Virus record (IMG/VR): IMGVR_UViG_3300030060_004050
Span: 1-64,000 of that record
Strand: one strand, 5' to 3'
Length of the DNA stretch: 64,000 nucleotides
From: a virus
In this document: one piece after another, positions 22,536-31,072 of the stretch
Numbering within the stretch: position 1 is the first letter of the stretch
How the letters are laid out: each line of letters begins with the position of its first letter
The notes under the pieces: model-generated
What the model saw: the letters and a program-made list of their open reading frames with translations, nothing else
Database searches by the model: none
What the model was told of the DNA's origin: nothing
Position numbers and translations under genes: made by a program

Positions 22536-22729
22536 TTACCTCTGTTTTGCTTGTTCCATTTTTTTGTTCTGTTCTTCTATGTGTTGCGTTAAAAGGTTTG
22601 TGTAAACTTCTCTCTCCCATGGCATCATGTTTTCTAACTCTTCCAGCGAATACTTATGGTGTTGCATCAATTGAAAATTGAGTTTGTAGAATAACACTAA
22701 GGACTCATGTGAGAGAGTCAGAGAAAAAA
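22536..22729 (-). CDS. -1 frameshift extension of the tail assembly chaperone
   Basis: This is a 62-residue extension read in the -1 frame after the slippery site at 22724-22730. Translation runs from SLTLSHESLVLFYKL through HHKYSLEELENMMPWEREVY to a Lys/Gln-rich end. The LENMMPWERE pattern is typical of the downstream part of phage tail chaperones. It has no good start of its own, which supports synthesis by frameshift from the gene at 22718-23410. It ends 6 bp before the gp29 start. Confidence 0.75.
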
Positions 22730-23410
22730 ATCACCAAGTCCCTCCAGCGTTACTTCGTTATCTTTTCCACACTGTGAACATGTATACTGTACGGTATGGC
22801 AAAGTCTAGGCATATCGGCAAAAAACTCAAGGATCTTTTCGAACTGTTCATGTGTTAGGTTTTCAATGAAAGCAACCAGTTCCTTCTTACCAATGGCTTC
22901 AGACTTGAATACTGCTTCACCTTCATAGATCATCTCGATGCAGTCTGCTATTGATGTCAGAGAAAGATCAACACCATCAACCTCTTCTTCTACATTTAGT
23001 GGTGGGTATCTTAGAACCATACCCACGTTTTCTCCGAGTTCTATCTTTTTATTCTTCTCTAGATCCCCAACGACTTGAATTTCAGAGAGGTTTATCTCCG
23101 TTGGATTCTTAAATCTACAGTGTTGACAGATCAGGTTTGGTTCAACGGTTTCACCAACGGACTTTGCTCTAATGTTTATAAACAAATAGCACACATCAAA
23201 GATGGGAATGTTTTCAATATCAAGTTGTTCATATGTGCAAGCATTTACAATGTCCTTAATCGCCTTTGCGATCATCGGATACTCACCACTTTCAAGTGCA
23301 ATCAATAAAACCTTTTCTTCCTTCACAACAAAAGGTCGGTAAAATACCTTTTCACCAGTCGATGGGACATGGATTTGGTATTTTGGTAAAGCAATGCTTG
23401 GTAATTTCAT
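22718..23410 (-). CDS. 26: gp26-like baseplate hub / tail assembly chaperone
   Basis: This protein has 230 residues (T4 gp26: 208). It opens MKLPSIALPKYQIHVPSTGE, followed by the YRPFVVKEEKVLLIALES block typical of this marine T4-like family. Two CxxC pairs are present (CQHC at about 135 and CSQCG near the C-terminus), so it may bind zinc. It ends GLGDFFL at a T7 run that allows -1 slippage. The ATG at 23410 is preferred (GGAG 6 nt upstream and family start). An in-frame ATG at 23422 is possible. It lies between gp54 and gp29. Confidence 0.75.
   Translation of the reverse strand: MKLPSIALPKYQIHVPSTGEKVFYRPFVVKEEKVLLIALESGEYPMIAKAIKDIVNACTYEQLDIENIPIFDVCYLFINIRAKSVGETVEPNLICQHCRFKNPTEINLSEIQVVGDLEKNKKIELGENVGMVLRYPPLNVEEEVDGVDLSLTSIADCIEMIYEGEAVFKSEAIGKKELVAFIENLTHEQFEKILEFFADMPRLCHTVQYTCSQCGKDNEVTLEGLGDFFL
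22724..22730 (-). promoter_or_regulatory. slippery heptamer T TTT TTT
   Basis: In the zero frame the codons are GAT TTT TTT CTC TGA. Slipping back one base after the second TTT reads TCT CTG ACT and enters the 62-codon open frame. X XXY YYZ with all T is a classic -1 site. Confidence 0.75.
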
Positions 23411-23428
23411 AGTATTCTCCATTTTATA

Positions 23429-24265
23429 TTATCCAAGTAAATCATTAAAGAAATCAGATGTCGCAAGTCCTGCATCATCTGTAAGTTGTCCGGGGTTCAA
23501 ACCAAAGGGAAGATTCAAGACAGTTCCACCAATGGCAGTTGGTTCCATGGGAATGGTTCCACCAAACATACCATCGAGTTTTCTGTTGAGTCTTCCGCGA
23601 AGATCGAGACGGTTGATCACACCCTGTAGGAAACCAACCTCGTCTGGTTTTCTGAATCTCCACTTTCTATAAGAGAACGAAACAGTCTGTCTCTGGATTC
23701 CATCTCTCTCATCTCCCAATTCAATTGGGTTGATTGTCTTGGGAAAGCAGTCCTCAAGAACCAAGTGGTAGATTGGTTGATCCTGCAAATCTAGTTGGGT
23801 TATTTCCATCTCGCATGAGTATGAGTCTTTGTAACCTAAGTTGTTGGTAGCAGGATCAACGATTAAATTTTGCCATGAGTCAAAAAAGTTTCTTTCGAAA
23901 TAGTCACCTGCAACTTTGAATGTTGCCTCAAGGTCACCAGCGAACGAAACTTCATATGGCATGTCATCAACTGGTCCGTGCGTTTTGATTTCTTGTGTTG
24001 AAATTGTTTTTCCGGGAAGCGAAACGCTCTCGCAAGAGACTGCAAGTCTGAGATTAGAAAGTGCATCAGCAGTGTTGAATGAGATTTCATATCGGAATGG
24101 ATATGAAAGATTCTTGTTGACAATCATTGCTACCATGGTGTCAACACCATTTGGAACTTTAGATCCCGTATCTCCAAATGGATCAATGCTACCAACGAGT
24201 GGTAGGTTGATGCTGGTGTCTATTTCTAATAAATTGTTCTGAAAATCTGGTGGTAATATTGGCAT
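23429..24265 (-). CDS. 54: gp54-like baseplate tail tube initiator
   Basis: This protein has 278 residues (T4: 320). It has the tail-tube fold pattern: YPFRYEISFNTADALSNLRL, SVSLPGKTISTQEI, DLEATFKVAGDYFERNFFDSW, a YHLVLEDCFPKTINPIEL strand, and VSFSYRKWRF. This is the gp19-like beta sandwich seen in gp54 and gp48, and since gp48 is assigned at 25432, this one is gp54. It caps the baseplate and starts tube polymerisation. Its start overlaps the stop of the gene before it by one base. Confidence 0.8.
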   Translation of the reverse strand: MPILPPDFQNNLLEIDTSINLPLVGSIDPFGDTGSKVPNGVDTMVAMIVNKNLSYPFRYEISFNTADALSNLRLAVSCESVSLPGKTISTQEIKTHGPVDDMPYEVSFAGDLEATFKVAGDYFERNFFDSWQNLIVDPATNNLGYKDSYSCEMEITQLDLQDQPIYHLVLEDCFPKTINPIELGDERDGIQRQTVSFSYRKWRFRKPDEVGFLQGVINRLDLRGRLNRKLDGMFGGTIPMEPTAIGGTVLNLPFGLNPGQLTDDAGLATSDFFNDLLG

Positions 24266-24942
24266 TACTGTTCTGCACTCCCCTCAATTTCTTCTGCTAG
24301 TTTACGTCTGGAATCTGTATAAACTACATTTCTGTTTGCTTTCTTGAACCTTTCTAGTGGAAGGTGAATTGCAAAGTCCCAGTCTTTGGGTGTAATTCTT
24401 AAAATTCTAGAACCAATATATCTAGTCTTATATCTTCGGATACAAGGTCTGTAAAGTCTAAATTGCCTCTGAGATTTTAACATATCATAGTTTATGTTTA
24501 TTCTTGCAAACTCGTCATCTACAGAACCTACCATTCTTTGTCGGATCAAGAGATAAAACCTCTCTCTCAGGTTGTTTGGTAGATAGTGTAGGTTTAACCC
24601 GTAAAATCCATCCTTCGTAAAATCCAACAACAGAACGAGAGGCATGGTGTCAAAGTATTTTAACTTTGATGCACCTTTCGGCATGTAATTGAATATAAAA
24701 AAGTTTCCTCTTCTTTTATATCCAGTCTTCTGAATAATTCGTGTTGGATCTCTAAGGAATGTCTCTTCTGGAGTTGCGTCTGTTTCGTCGAACAACTGAC
24801 GAGCAAGACTCCTAAACCAAGTCATCGCTTGCTGAGATCCTCTCGGGATTTCAGTTTCGTCGAACAGGTCCTCCAAGGCATCGAAGATGTTTTTCCTTGC
24901 TAGAACAGCATCCGGGTTTTCTACAATCTTTGACTTTGCCAT
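24265..24942 (-). CDS. conserved T4-like assembly protein, possibly gp2-type
   Basis: This protein has 225 residues. The conserved block FFIFNYMPKG, then YFDTMPLVLLLDF and GFYGLNLHYLP, is characteristic of a protein found beside gp4 in marine T4-like phages. In T4 the gene beside 4 is 2 (DNA end protector), so gp2 is a possible identity, but similarity to T4 gp2 is not confirmed. The basic C-terminal half would suit nucleic acid binding. The late box TATACATAT ends 4 nt before the ATG and there is no ribosome site, so its mRNA may be leaderless. Confidence 0.6.
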   Translation of the reverse strand: MAKSKIVENPDAVLARKNIFDALEDLFDETEIPRGSQQAMTWFRSLARQLFDETDATPEETFLRDPTRIIQKTGYKRRGNFFIFNYMPKGASKLKYFDTMPLVLLLDFTKDGFYGLNLHYLPNNLRERFYLLIRQRMVGSVDDEFARININYDMLKSQRQFRLYRPCIRRYKTRYIGSRILRITPKDWDFAIHLPLERFKKANRNVVYTDSRRKLAEEIEGSAEQ

Positions 24943-24946
24943 GTAA

Positions 24947-24955
24947 ATATGTATA
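24947..24955 (-). promoter_or_regulatory. late-promoter-like box, 4 nt from the start codon
   Basis: TATACATAT on the minus strand is followed by TTAC and the ATG at 24942. The predicted start of transcription is at the start codon. Confidence 0.5.
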
Positions 24956-24961
24956 TCAAAC

Positions 24962-25396
24962 TTATGGAGCCAAAGTTTCGTCTGTCATAATTTTAAATTT
25001 CCAGCCTTTGTTTTCTGCATACTCAGACGCTGCTTTCCATTTTGCATTATTCACACCCCACGTTTTTATTTCGTTTAGGTACGTTCTTGTTTTCTTTTTT
25101 GGTTTTTTAGGCGCACAACACTGCTTCTTTGGTTTTACCTCTATCAGAAGAGTTTCGGTTATTCCATCTTTGTTTCTCAGTTTGACAACGAAGTCTACAT
25201 AGTAGCGGTGCATCCTATTATCCACCGGAGATTTGTAGGGGACAACAACCTCCTCGGAACCCCACTCCAATATGTTCTTGAATGTGTCACAATATACCAT
25301 GAATCGTCGTTCGAGGAGACTACGATAGATTATATTGGTTGGGTTTCCAATATATTTTTCTGGGTGTTTTGGTTTGTACCGTCCTTTGTATGCCAT
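24962..25396 (-). CDS. 4: gp4 head completion protein
   Basis: This protein has 144 residues (T4: 150). It aligns along its length with T4 gp4: MAYKGRYKPKHPEKY, NIIYRSLLERRF, ILEWGSEEVVVPY, the nuclease-like core RYYVDFVVKL then LLIEVKPKKQ, and WGVNNAKWKAASEYAENKG. gp4 completes the head after packaging and has a PD-(D/E)XK-like core (D in VDF, E-x-K in IEVKPK). No Shine-Dalgarno sequence precedes the ATG. It diverges from gp48 with only 35 bp between starts. Confidence 0.9.
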   Translation of the reverse strand: MAYKGRYKPKHPEKYIGNPTNIIYRSLLERRFMVYCDTFKNILEWGSEEVVVPYKSPVDNRMHRYYVDFVVKLRNKDGITETLLIEVKPKKQCCAPKKPKKKTRTYLNEIKTWGVNNAKWKAASEYAENKGWKFKIMTDETLAP

Positions 25397-25431
25397 ATAT
25401 ACTATGTAGTGTCAAATAAGAGAGGAATTGT

Positions 25432-26700
25432 ATGTCAATACCCGGATTAAATACTCCAGACTTTGGTTACTTCGGACCTTTGGATAACATGAGAAGGTCT
25501 AACCAAGAATCATATCAACCAACTGCCAGAGATTCCGTAAAGAATTTGTCTTCGGACTACTTTGGTAATATTACAGGTCAGAACAGATATACAACGGCAG
25601 ATAGACTAGAATATCCAATTACACTTGGAACAGAAAAGCACACACACATGATTGTGTTTCATGTTTATTCTGATATTGAAGCAGGTATTGATGGTTTAGA
25701 TCAACAGACAATTACCGATGCGAGAGAAGCCGAATCAAAAATTTTCTCTGGAGGATTAGCAGGTGGTGGTGCTGGAGCAGCAGCAGGATTTCTCGGAGCA
25801 AGATCGTTAGCAAGAAGTGGCAGACTCGGACGATACGGAGGGATTGCTCAGTTCCTTGCAACCGTTGGTGGTGCTTGGGGTGGATTTGAAGCAGGGGAGG
25901 CAGCAACAGAGGCATTTAGTGTTACCCCCGAACAATCAGAGGCACTTACTCAAGTTGCGGATGTAGAAGCAAACATCATAAACCAACAGGCAGAACACTC
26001 GGAGCAGGTTTTCGAATCTACCGGCAGACTTGCTAGATTCGGTGAAGCCAAGGTAAAATCAAAAGACACGATTGCACTGTACATGCCTCAGAAGATCCAG
26101 CAACTTTCGCTATTAGAGTATGAACAACAAGATCTCTCCTTTGTTCAAAATGCAATCAATGACTGGCAAGGACTTGCAGCAAGAACACTTATCACCAAGG
26201 CACCTCAAGTGGTGGACAGTGTTGCGGGATTACTTGGTATGAACACAAACATCGATTCTGCTATCCTAGCAGGGGCTAGGATCGCTCCTAACCCACGCAA
26301 ACAACTTCTTTTCAGAGAACCAATCTCTCGGAAGTTCGAATTCTCTTTTAACTTCTCCCCCAGAAACGAGGAGGAATCAGAGAGGGTTTATCAGATTATT
26401 AAGAGGTTTAAGAGACATGCATATCCAACCCTAAACAAGACATACGCACAGGGAGCATTCTACAACTTCCCAGCCGAGTTTGAAATTGAATATCAAACAG
26501 TAAACGAAGTAGGAGAAGTTGTAGAGAATGACTGGATCAACAGAATTGGTAGATGTGCCTTACGAGAAATTAACGTGGATTATTCGGCAGCAGGATCTTT
26601 CTCCACCTTCAAAAATGGCGCACCAACAAACATGTTGCTATCTCTAACCTTCGAGGAAATGTCTCTTCTCGATGCGGATCTCGTAGAACAGGGGTATTGA
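25432..26700 (+). CDS. 48: gp48 baseplate tail tube cap
   Basis: This protein has 422 residues (T4: 364). The C-terminal half carries the family signature: TIALYMPQKIQ, then NPRKQLLFREPISRKFEFSF and NFSPRNEEESERVYQIIKRFK, with HAYPTL. Residues about 105-150 form a Gly/Ala-rich hydrophobic insert (GGAGAAAGFLGARSLA) that may be an inserted tape-measure-interacting segment. AGAGAGGAA precedes the ATG. It is the first gene of the long plus-strand baseplate cluster. Confidence 0.85.
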   Translation: MSIPGLNTPDFGYFGPLDNMRRSNQESYQPTARDSVKNLSSDYFGNITGQNRYTTADRLEYPITLGTEKHTHMIVFHVYSDIEAGIDGLDQQTITDAREAESKIFSGGLAGGGAGAAAGFLGARSLARSGRLGRYGGIAQFLATVGGAWGGFEAGEAATEAFSVTPEQSEALTQVADVEANIINQQAEHSEQVFESTGRLARFGEAKVKSKDTIALYMPQKIQQLSLLEYEQQDLSFVQNAINDWQGLAARTLITKAPQVVDSVAGLLGMNTNIDSAILAGARIAPNPRKQLLFREPISRKFEFSFNFSPRNEEESERVYQIIKRFKRHAYPTLNKTYAQGAFYNFPAEFEIEYQTVNEVGEVVENDWINRIGRCALREINVDYSAAGSFSTFKNGAPTNMLLSLTFEEMSLLDADLVEQGY

Positions 26701-26702
26701 TT

Positions 26703-27614
26703 ATGTACTTTAAGAATTTTCCTAAGATCATATTAGACGGAGCAACCGGAGCAACGGGTAGTTCTGTTATGGCAGTTGACATCCTGAGAAGAGTTGCCTT
26801 TTCTGCTGGTGGTAAAACAGGATCTGAGTTTTTCATAGACTACTATGTTCGTGACGAAGATACACCGGAAAGCGTATCTGAAAAAATTTATGGATCACCA
26901 GATTTCCACTGGGTAGTTATGCTGTTCAATGATAAGTTTGATTCATTCTTTGAATGGCCTATGGGTGTTAATAAATTTGAAAAGTATATTACTAAGAAGT
27001 ATCCGGGTGTCACTTTGTTTTTGGGATCATCGGGTGGTACATATGGCGTAACGGGTTCGTTTGCTAAAAATGACACGGTTATCAAAGTAGACGGAACCGG
27101 AACCACAGGGTGGGGTGGTTTAGTAAAAGACTTCGATCCAGTATTGAACAAAATCACCATTACAGGTTTAGTTTCTGGTGAAGAGTTTAGTGTAGATGAT
27201 ACGGTTAAATCCTACAACGCAAGTGGTGGAACTCTTGTGAGTCAAAACGTAGGAGAAGCAACCGTTCGAAAAGTAATTACTTCTTCGTTCGAATCCCTAA
27301 ATCATTTTGAAAACTCAGGATCCACATTTAGTGGTTATGATGACGTTGGTGGTGGTTATCAAACGACTACCACTTGGTTGGATCCCCTATCCAAGTACGA
27401 CGGTACAACACAACTCTCGATGGGTTCGGGTGGCGTTACCTATGGACAAACTCTTTTGTATTCTTATGTTGAAGGTGGTTCTAGCACATATGTCGTAACG
27501 GATCTACAAGATGAAAGAAACAATAACGAGGGTAAACGACTAATCTCTTTGCTCAATCCCGTTTTCCTAGATCAAGCAGTCAAAGAATTTAAGACGCTTA
27601 TCAATAAGAGATAA
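26703..27614 (+). CDS. 53: gp53 baseplate wedge protein
   Basis: This protein has 303 residues, longer than T4 gp53 (196). The N-terminal 110 residues have the family pattern: MYFKNFPKI, DILRRVAFS, FFIDYYVRDEDTPESVSEKI then YGSPDFHWVVMLFND and FEWPM, which includes a LysM-like segment. An inserted Gly/Thr/Val-rich beta domain (about 115-195) is not in T4. The ATG at 26703 is chosen over an upstream TTG at 26697. It joins adjacent wedges in the baseplate. Confidence 0.85.
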   Translation: MYFKNFPKIILDGATGATGSSVMAVDILRRVAFSAGGKTGSEFFIDYYVRDEDTPESVSEKIYGSPDFHWVVMLFNDKFDSFFEWPMGVNKFEKYITKKYPGVTLFLGSSGGTYGVTGSFAKNDTVIKVDGTGTTGWGGLVKDFDPVLNKITITGLVSGEEFSVDDTVKSYNASGGTLVSQNVGEATVRKVITSSFESLNHFENSGSTFSGYDDVGGGYQTTTTWLDPLSKYDGTTQLSMGSGGVTYGQTLLYSYVEGGSSTYVVTDLQDERNNNEGKRLISLLNPVFLDQAVKEFKTLINKR

Positions 27615-27616
27615 TT

Positions 27617-29032
27617 ATGCAATTTGATATTACATCATCTCCAAATACAGTTTCTGCGTCTAATCCACAGGCGTATAGTAGACTAAACGATGTCAGACTT
27701 AAAGACATAAGTATAGTCTCTCCAAACGGAACTGATATGAGCATCATGAATCAGTATGCTATTCTACAAATTCATGAGGACATATTTCAAAACAATCTTT
27801 CAGGCGTTGTGTCTAACATCGACGCATCGAACATTGTTGTTAACTTCCCCCTGACAGGCGAAGAGTTTTTGATGATAACATTCGAGACTCCCGGATCTGG
27901 TGATACGATTGAACTTGCTTTTATCATAGACAAAATTTTGGACAGAGCGCCACTTAGAAACAACCAGTCTCAGTTTTATGATATTCATTTTGTTTGTCCT
28001 ACCTTTACATGCAATTTGTTTTCCGATGTCTCAAAGGCATACAACACTACGATATCAAGCATGGTGTCCGATATATTTAAGAACAACATAAATGCAGGTG
28101 GAGCAGACTCTACCAGAAAAGAACTAAAGACAAACGAAAAAACCTTTGGTGAGCAAAATGTAATCATACCATCATGGAATGCGTTTACATCAATCAACTG
28201 GTTATCAAGAAGAGCAGTATCGGAAACAAATCAAAAGATATGTGATTATGTTTTTTATCAGGACTTAGATGGTTTTCATTTTAGATCTATAAGTTCCATG
28301 TTTGATGGTGAACCAATGCAAACTTACATTTATGGAGTAGACAATTCAATAGACTTTGTAAGAGATACACCAAACTCTGAAATTGATATGCAGAAGTCAT
28401 TTCAAAACATAAGAAAACTGGCTGCTGGTGGATTTGACAGAAGCAAAGAAACAATGAAAGGTGCTTATGCTTCTAGCGTATTAGTTCACGACATGGTGAC
28501 AAAATCATACGATGAAACAGATTACAAATACTTGGATGATTTTGATCAGAAACCATCACTGAATGGTAATCCAATTATGCCCAAGAATCACATGTACTCA
28601 GACAAAACAAATGCTAGAGGACATTTTGTTCCGTCTCACTTGAACCTATATGGCGAACCATCACAAAGTGAAGAAAACAGTGGCAACGATGGTGTTGAGA
28701 TCTGGCTACCCAGACACGAAGCACAGTTGTGTATGTTGCAGTCGAGTCACATAGAAATTGAAGTGGCAGGAGACAGTTCTCGCAGGGTGGGGGACAAAGT
28801 ATTTGCACTCGTAAACTCATTTGAAGGTGTTGATGAGCAAGGTAGAGTTAAGAACGACACATCTGCGACTGGAAATTACATAATAACAAGAATTACACAC
28901 ACGATACACAAAACAGTTGGACATACAATGCAAATGCAATTGTGTAAAGAGTCAAATATGAATTCAACTCCACAAAATCTATCCTTTGACTCTAACGTTT
29001 TACCAAGTGGAACAGGGAACATTTTATCATGA
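27617..29032 (+). CDS. 27: gp27-like baseplate hub protein
   Basis: This protein has 471 residues (T4: 391). The layout fits gp27: an N-terminal beta domain (RLKDISIVSPNG, then LQIHEDIFQNNLSG), a central segment VSDIFKNNI, IPSWNAFTSINWLSRRAV, and QDLDGFHFRSIS, and a C-terminal beta barrel ending GNYIITRITHTI. It forms the trimeric hub ring to which gp5 attaches. Two bp follow gp53, and its stop overlaps the gp5 start by 4 bp. Confidence 0.8.
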   Translation: MQFDITSSPNTVSASNPQAYSRLNDVRLKDISIVSPNGTDMSIMNQYAILQIHEDIFQNNLSGVVSNIDASNIVVNFPLTGEEFLMITFETPGSGDTIELAFIIDKILDRAPLRNNQSQFYDIHFVCPTFTCNLFSDVSKAYNTTISSMVSDIFKNNINAGGADSTRKELKTNEKTFGEQNVIIPSWNAFTSINWLSRRAVSETNQKICDYVFYQDLDGFHFRSISSMFDGEPMQTYIYGVDNSIDFVRDTPNSEIDMQKSFQNIRKLAAGGFDRSKETMKGAYASSVLVHDMVTKSYDETDYKYLDDFDQKPSLNGNPIMPKNHMYSDKTNARGHFVPSHLNLYGEPSQSEENSGNDGVEIWLPRHEAQLCMLQSSHIEIEVAGDSSRRVGDKVFALVNSFEGVDEQGRVKNDTSATGNYIITRITHTIHKTVGHTMQMQLCKESNMNSTPQNLSFDSNVLPSGTGNILS

Positions 29033-30012
29033 GTTTTATGGGTACAGATGGGTTTGTTTGGTTTCAGGGGGTTGTAGAAGATAGAGCCGATCCCCTGTTT
29101 CTTGGTAGGTGCAGGATTAGATGTCTTGGTTACCACACGGATGACAAGACACAAATACCAACCTCAAGTTTACCTTGGGCGCATCCGATACAACCAATCA
29201 CATCCGCTGCGATTAGCGGCGTTGGACAGTCTCCCATCGGTCCAGTCGAGGGGACTTGGGTTGTCGGTTTCTTCCGAGATGGTTTGAATTGTCAAGAGCC
29301 AGTTTTCTTTGGAACCATAGGCGGTATACCTGCGGAATCACCAGATACCGGAAAAGGATTCAGTGATCCGAACGGTATGTATCCAAAAGAGGATCTTCTA
29401 AAAGAGCAAGACACCAATAGACTTGCAAGAGGTTTAACTGCGGACACAATCGTACAGTCTAAAATAGAAGCAGCGGGGGATCATGCGGAACATGCAACTG
29501 CTAATGAAGCAGGAGATCACAACTGGTCAGAACCCGAGACTCCATTCGACGCAAAGTATCCTAACAATCATGTATATCAAAGCGAAAGTGGTCACGTTCA
29601 AGAATTTGACGACACCGAAGGTGCGGAAAGAATTCACACATACCATAAAGCGGGAACCTTCGAGGAGATTCATCCAGACGGAAGCAAAGTTATAAAAGTC
29701 GTAGGTGACGATTATGAATTGCTTCTTGGTAAAAAGTTCGTGCATGTTTCGGGTAACGCAAACATTCTTGTTGATGGACAAAGCACATTCTATGTAAAAG
29801 GTGATTCTGACATTCAAGTGGATGGTAATGTAAAACAGGTTGTTGGTGGAAACGTCGAGCAAGAAGTAACGGGAAATGTTAAAGTAGATGCTGACGGTGA
29901 GTTTGATGTAAAAGCAAATTCAATAAAAATGGATGCAGGGAGTGGAACAATTAACATAGAGACAAACGGTAACATGGTACTCAAGGGTACTGCGGGTATT
30001 GATCTAAACTAG
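29029..30012 (+). CDS. 5: gp5-like hub spike without lysozyme domain
   Basis: This protein has 327 residues (T4: 575). The N-terminal OB-fold is recognised by FVWFQGVVEDRADPLFLGRC, WAHPIQPITSAAI and WVVGFFRDG. The T4 lysozyme domain is missing. The C-terminal part has repeating short strands (VHVSGNANILVDG, YVKGDSDIQVDGNV, VGGNVEQEVTGNV), the beta-helix needle. It therefore pierces but does not digest peptidoglycan, so another lytic enzyme must exist outside this window or be dispensable. Confidence 0.85.
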   Translation: MSFMGTDGFVWFQGVVEDRADPLFLGRCRIRCLGYHTDDKTQIPTSSLPWAHPIQPITSAAISGVGQSPIGPVEGTWVVGFFRDGLNCQEPVFFGTIGGIPAESPDTGKGFSDPNGMYPKEDLLKEQDTNRLARGLTADTIVQSKIEAAGDHAEHATANEAGDHNWSEPETPFDAKYPNNHVYQSESGHVQEFDDTEGAERIHTYHKAGTFEEIHPDGSKVIKVVGDDYELLLGKKFVHVSGNANILVDGQSTFYVKGDSDIQVDGNVKQVVGGNVEQEVTGNVKVDADGEFDVKANSIKMDAGSGTINIETNGNMVLKGTAGIDLN

Positions 30013-30020
30013 GAGTAAAC

Positions 30021-30296
30021 ATGCCTAAATCACCTATATCAAGATCAGTAGATCCTACCGTACCCTCCGGTGCGATTGCAACATTGTTTGCAAGTAACGT
30101 TCGAGTAAACGGACAGCCGGTTACCCTAGCAAACTCTCCACTAACACCCCATGGAGTTCCTCCTAAACCCGGAGTTATGTCGCAGAGTTCGATTACTGTT
30201 AAAGCAAACGGACAAGGTGTGGTTAGACAAGGGGATGCCTCGTCCACCGGAGAAATTGCAACAAGCGGCGCACCATTAGTGAGAGCAGGAGACTAA
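30021..30296 (+). CDS. PAAR-type spike tip protein
   Basis: This protein has 91 residues. VRVNGQPVTLANSPLTPHG and the Gly/Pro-rich spacing with ITVKANGQGVVRQGD fit PAAR-repeat proteins (T4 gp5.4) that sharpen the gp5 needle. The single visible His (in PLTPHG) is the kind of residue that binds the metal at the tip. AGGAG precedes the start. It lies directly after gp5, as expected for its partner. Confidence 0.75.
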   Translation: MPKSPISRSVDPTVPSGAIATLFASNVRVNGQPVTLANSPLTPHGVPPKPGVMSQSSITVKANGQGVVRQGDASSTGEIATSGAPLVRAGD

Positions 30297-30297
30297 G

Positions 30298-31041
30298 ATG
30301 GGGATTTTACCAACAGACGGATGTACAATCGATTCGGTAAAACTTACAGACAATGAAAAGTCTGTAATAAACCAAGTAACAACAGGAAATGCATTTGTCA
30401 ATCCTGACGAGACTGGTGTGCAAGGTGCAAGTGCATCGACATCAACCACTCTAACACTGATTGCGGGTGCAGTGACTGCTGGAATTTTTGGTACACTAAC
30501 AACCGCGTTAAATACTTTCAATGGAAACCTTACTTCATACCTGACACACAGTAACCGATTATCTGGGGTTGTGTTAGGCGCAACTGGACCTAGTGCTGAA
30601 CCCGGACTCGTTGGACTTCTGGGTGTTGCAAAGGCATATAATTCTATTTGCGAATCTGTCACTGGAGGAACCAAGGACAACTTCAGTCCAATCTTCAATA
30701 GCATTCTTGGACCCGGATCTTTCAAACTAGGAAGAGCAAAAGACATAATTGACAATCAAATCAAAACCTTCGTTGAACGTGAAAGTAGTAGAGGTGCGTC
30801 CAGCGATTCGTTTAATGCAGAGTTGGCAACTCATGTTACCAAGGTTAATTCTTTGTCAACTGATATCACTGGACTGATCACCACCGACAATGCGTCATAT
30901 GAAACGGCAACACAGATAGTCCGCAACTACAACATAGGGGTATCCCTACTTGCCAGTTCTTCAGATCCTTGTTTCACTGGGAAACTTGTAGACAGGATTG
31001 CGTCCAATTCAATGAAAGAAAAACTAGGCAGCATTGAATAA
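30298..31041 (+). CDS. baseplate-cluster structural protein, unknown
   Basis: This protein has 247 residues. A hydrophobic Ala/Gly/Thr-rich stretch at about 50-75 (LTLIAGAVTAGIFGTLTTAL) is surrounded by polar helical sequence, with no signal peptide. The gene lies between the PAAR tip and the gp25 region, a place where marine T4-like phages carry an unassigned virion protein. It starts one base after the PAAR stop. No family name can be given. Confidence 0.65.
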   Translation: MGILPTDGCTIDSVKLTDNEKSVINQVTTGNAFVNPDETGVQGASASTSTTLTLIAGAVTAGIFGTLTTALNTFNGNLTSYLTHSNRLSGVVLGATGPSAEPGLVGLLGVAKAYNSICESVTGGTKDNFSPIFNSILGPGSFKLGRAKDIIDNQIKTFVERESSRGASSDSFNAELATHVTKVNSLSTDITGLITTDNASYETATQIVRNYNIGVSLLASSSDPCFTGKLVDRIASNSMKEKLGSIE

Positions 31042-31044
31042 TAT

Positions 31045-31053
31045 CATACATAT
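31045..31053 (+). promoter_or_regulatory. late-promoter-like box
   Basis: CATACATAT lies 19 bp before the ATG at 31073. Confidence 0.55.
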
Positions 31054-31072
31054 GAGAAGTAAAGGAAGTTAG

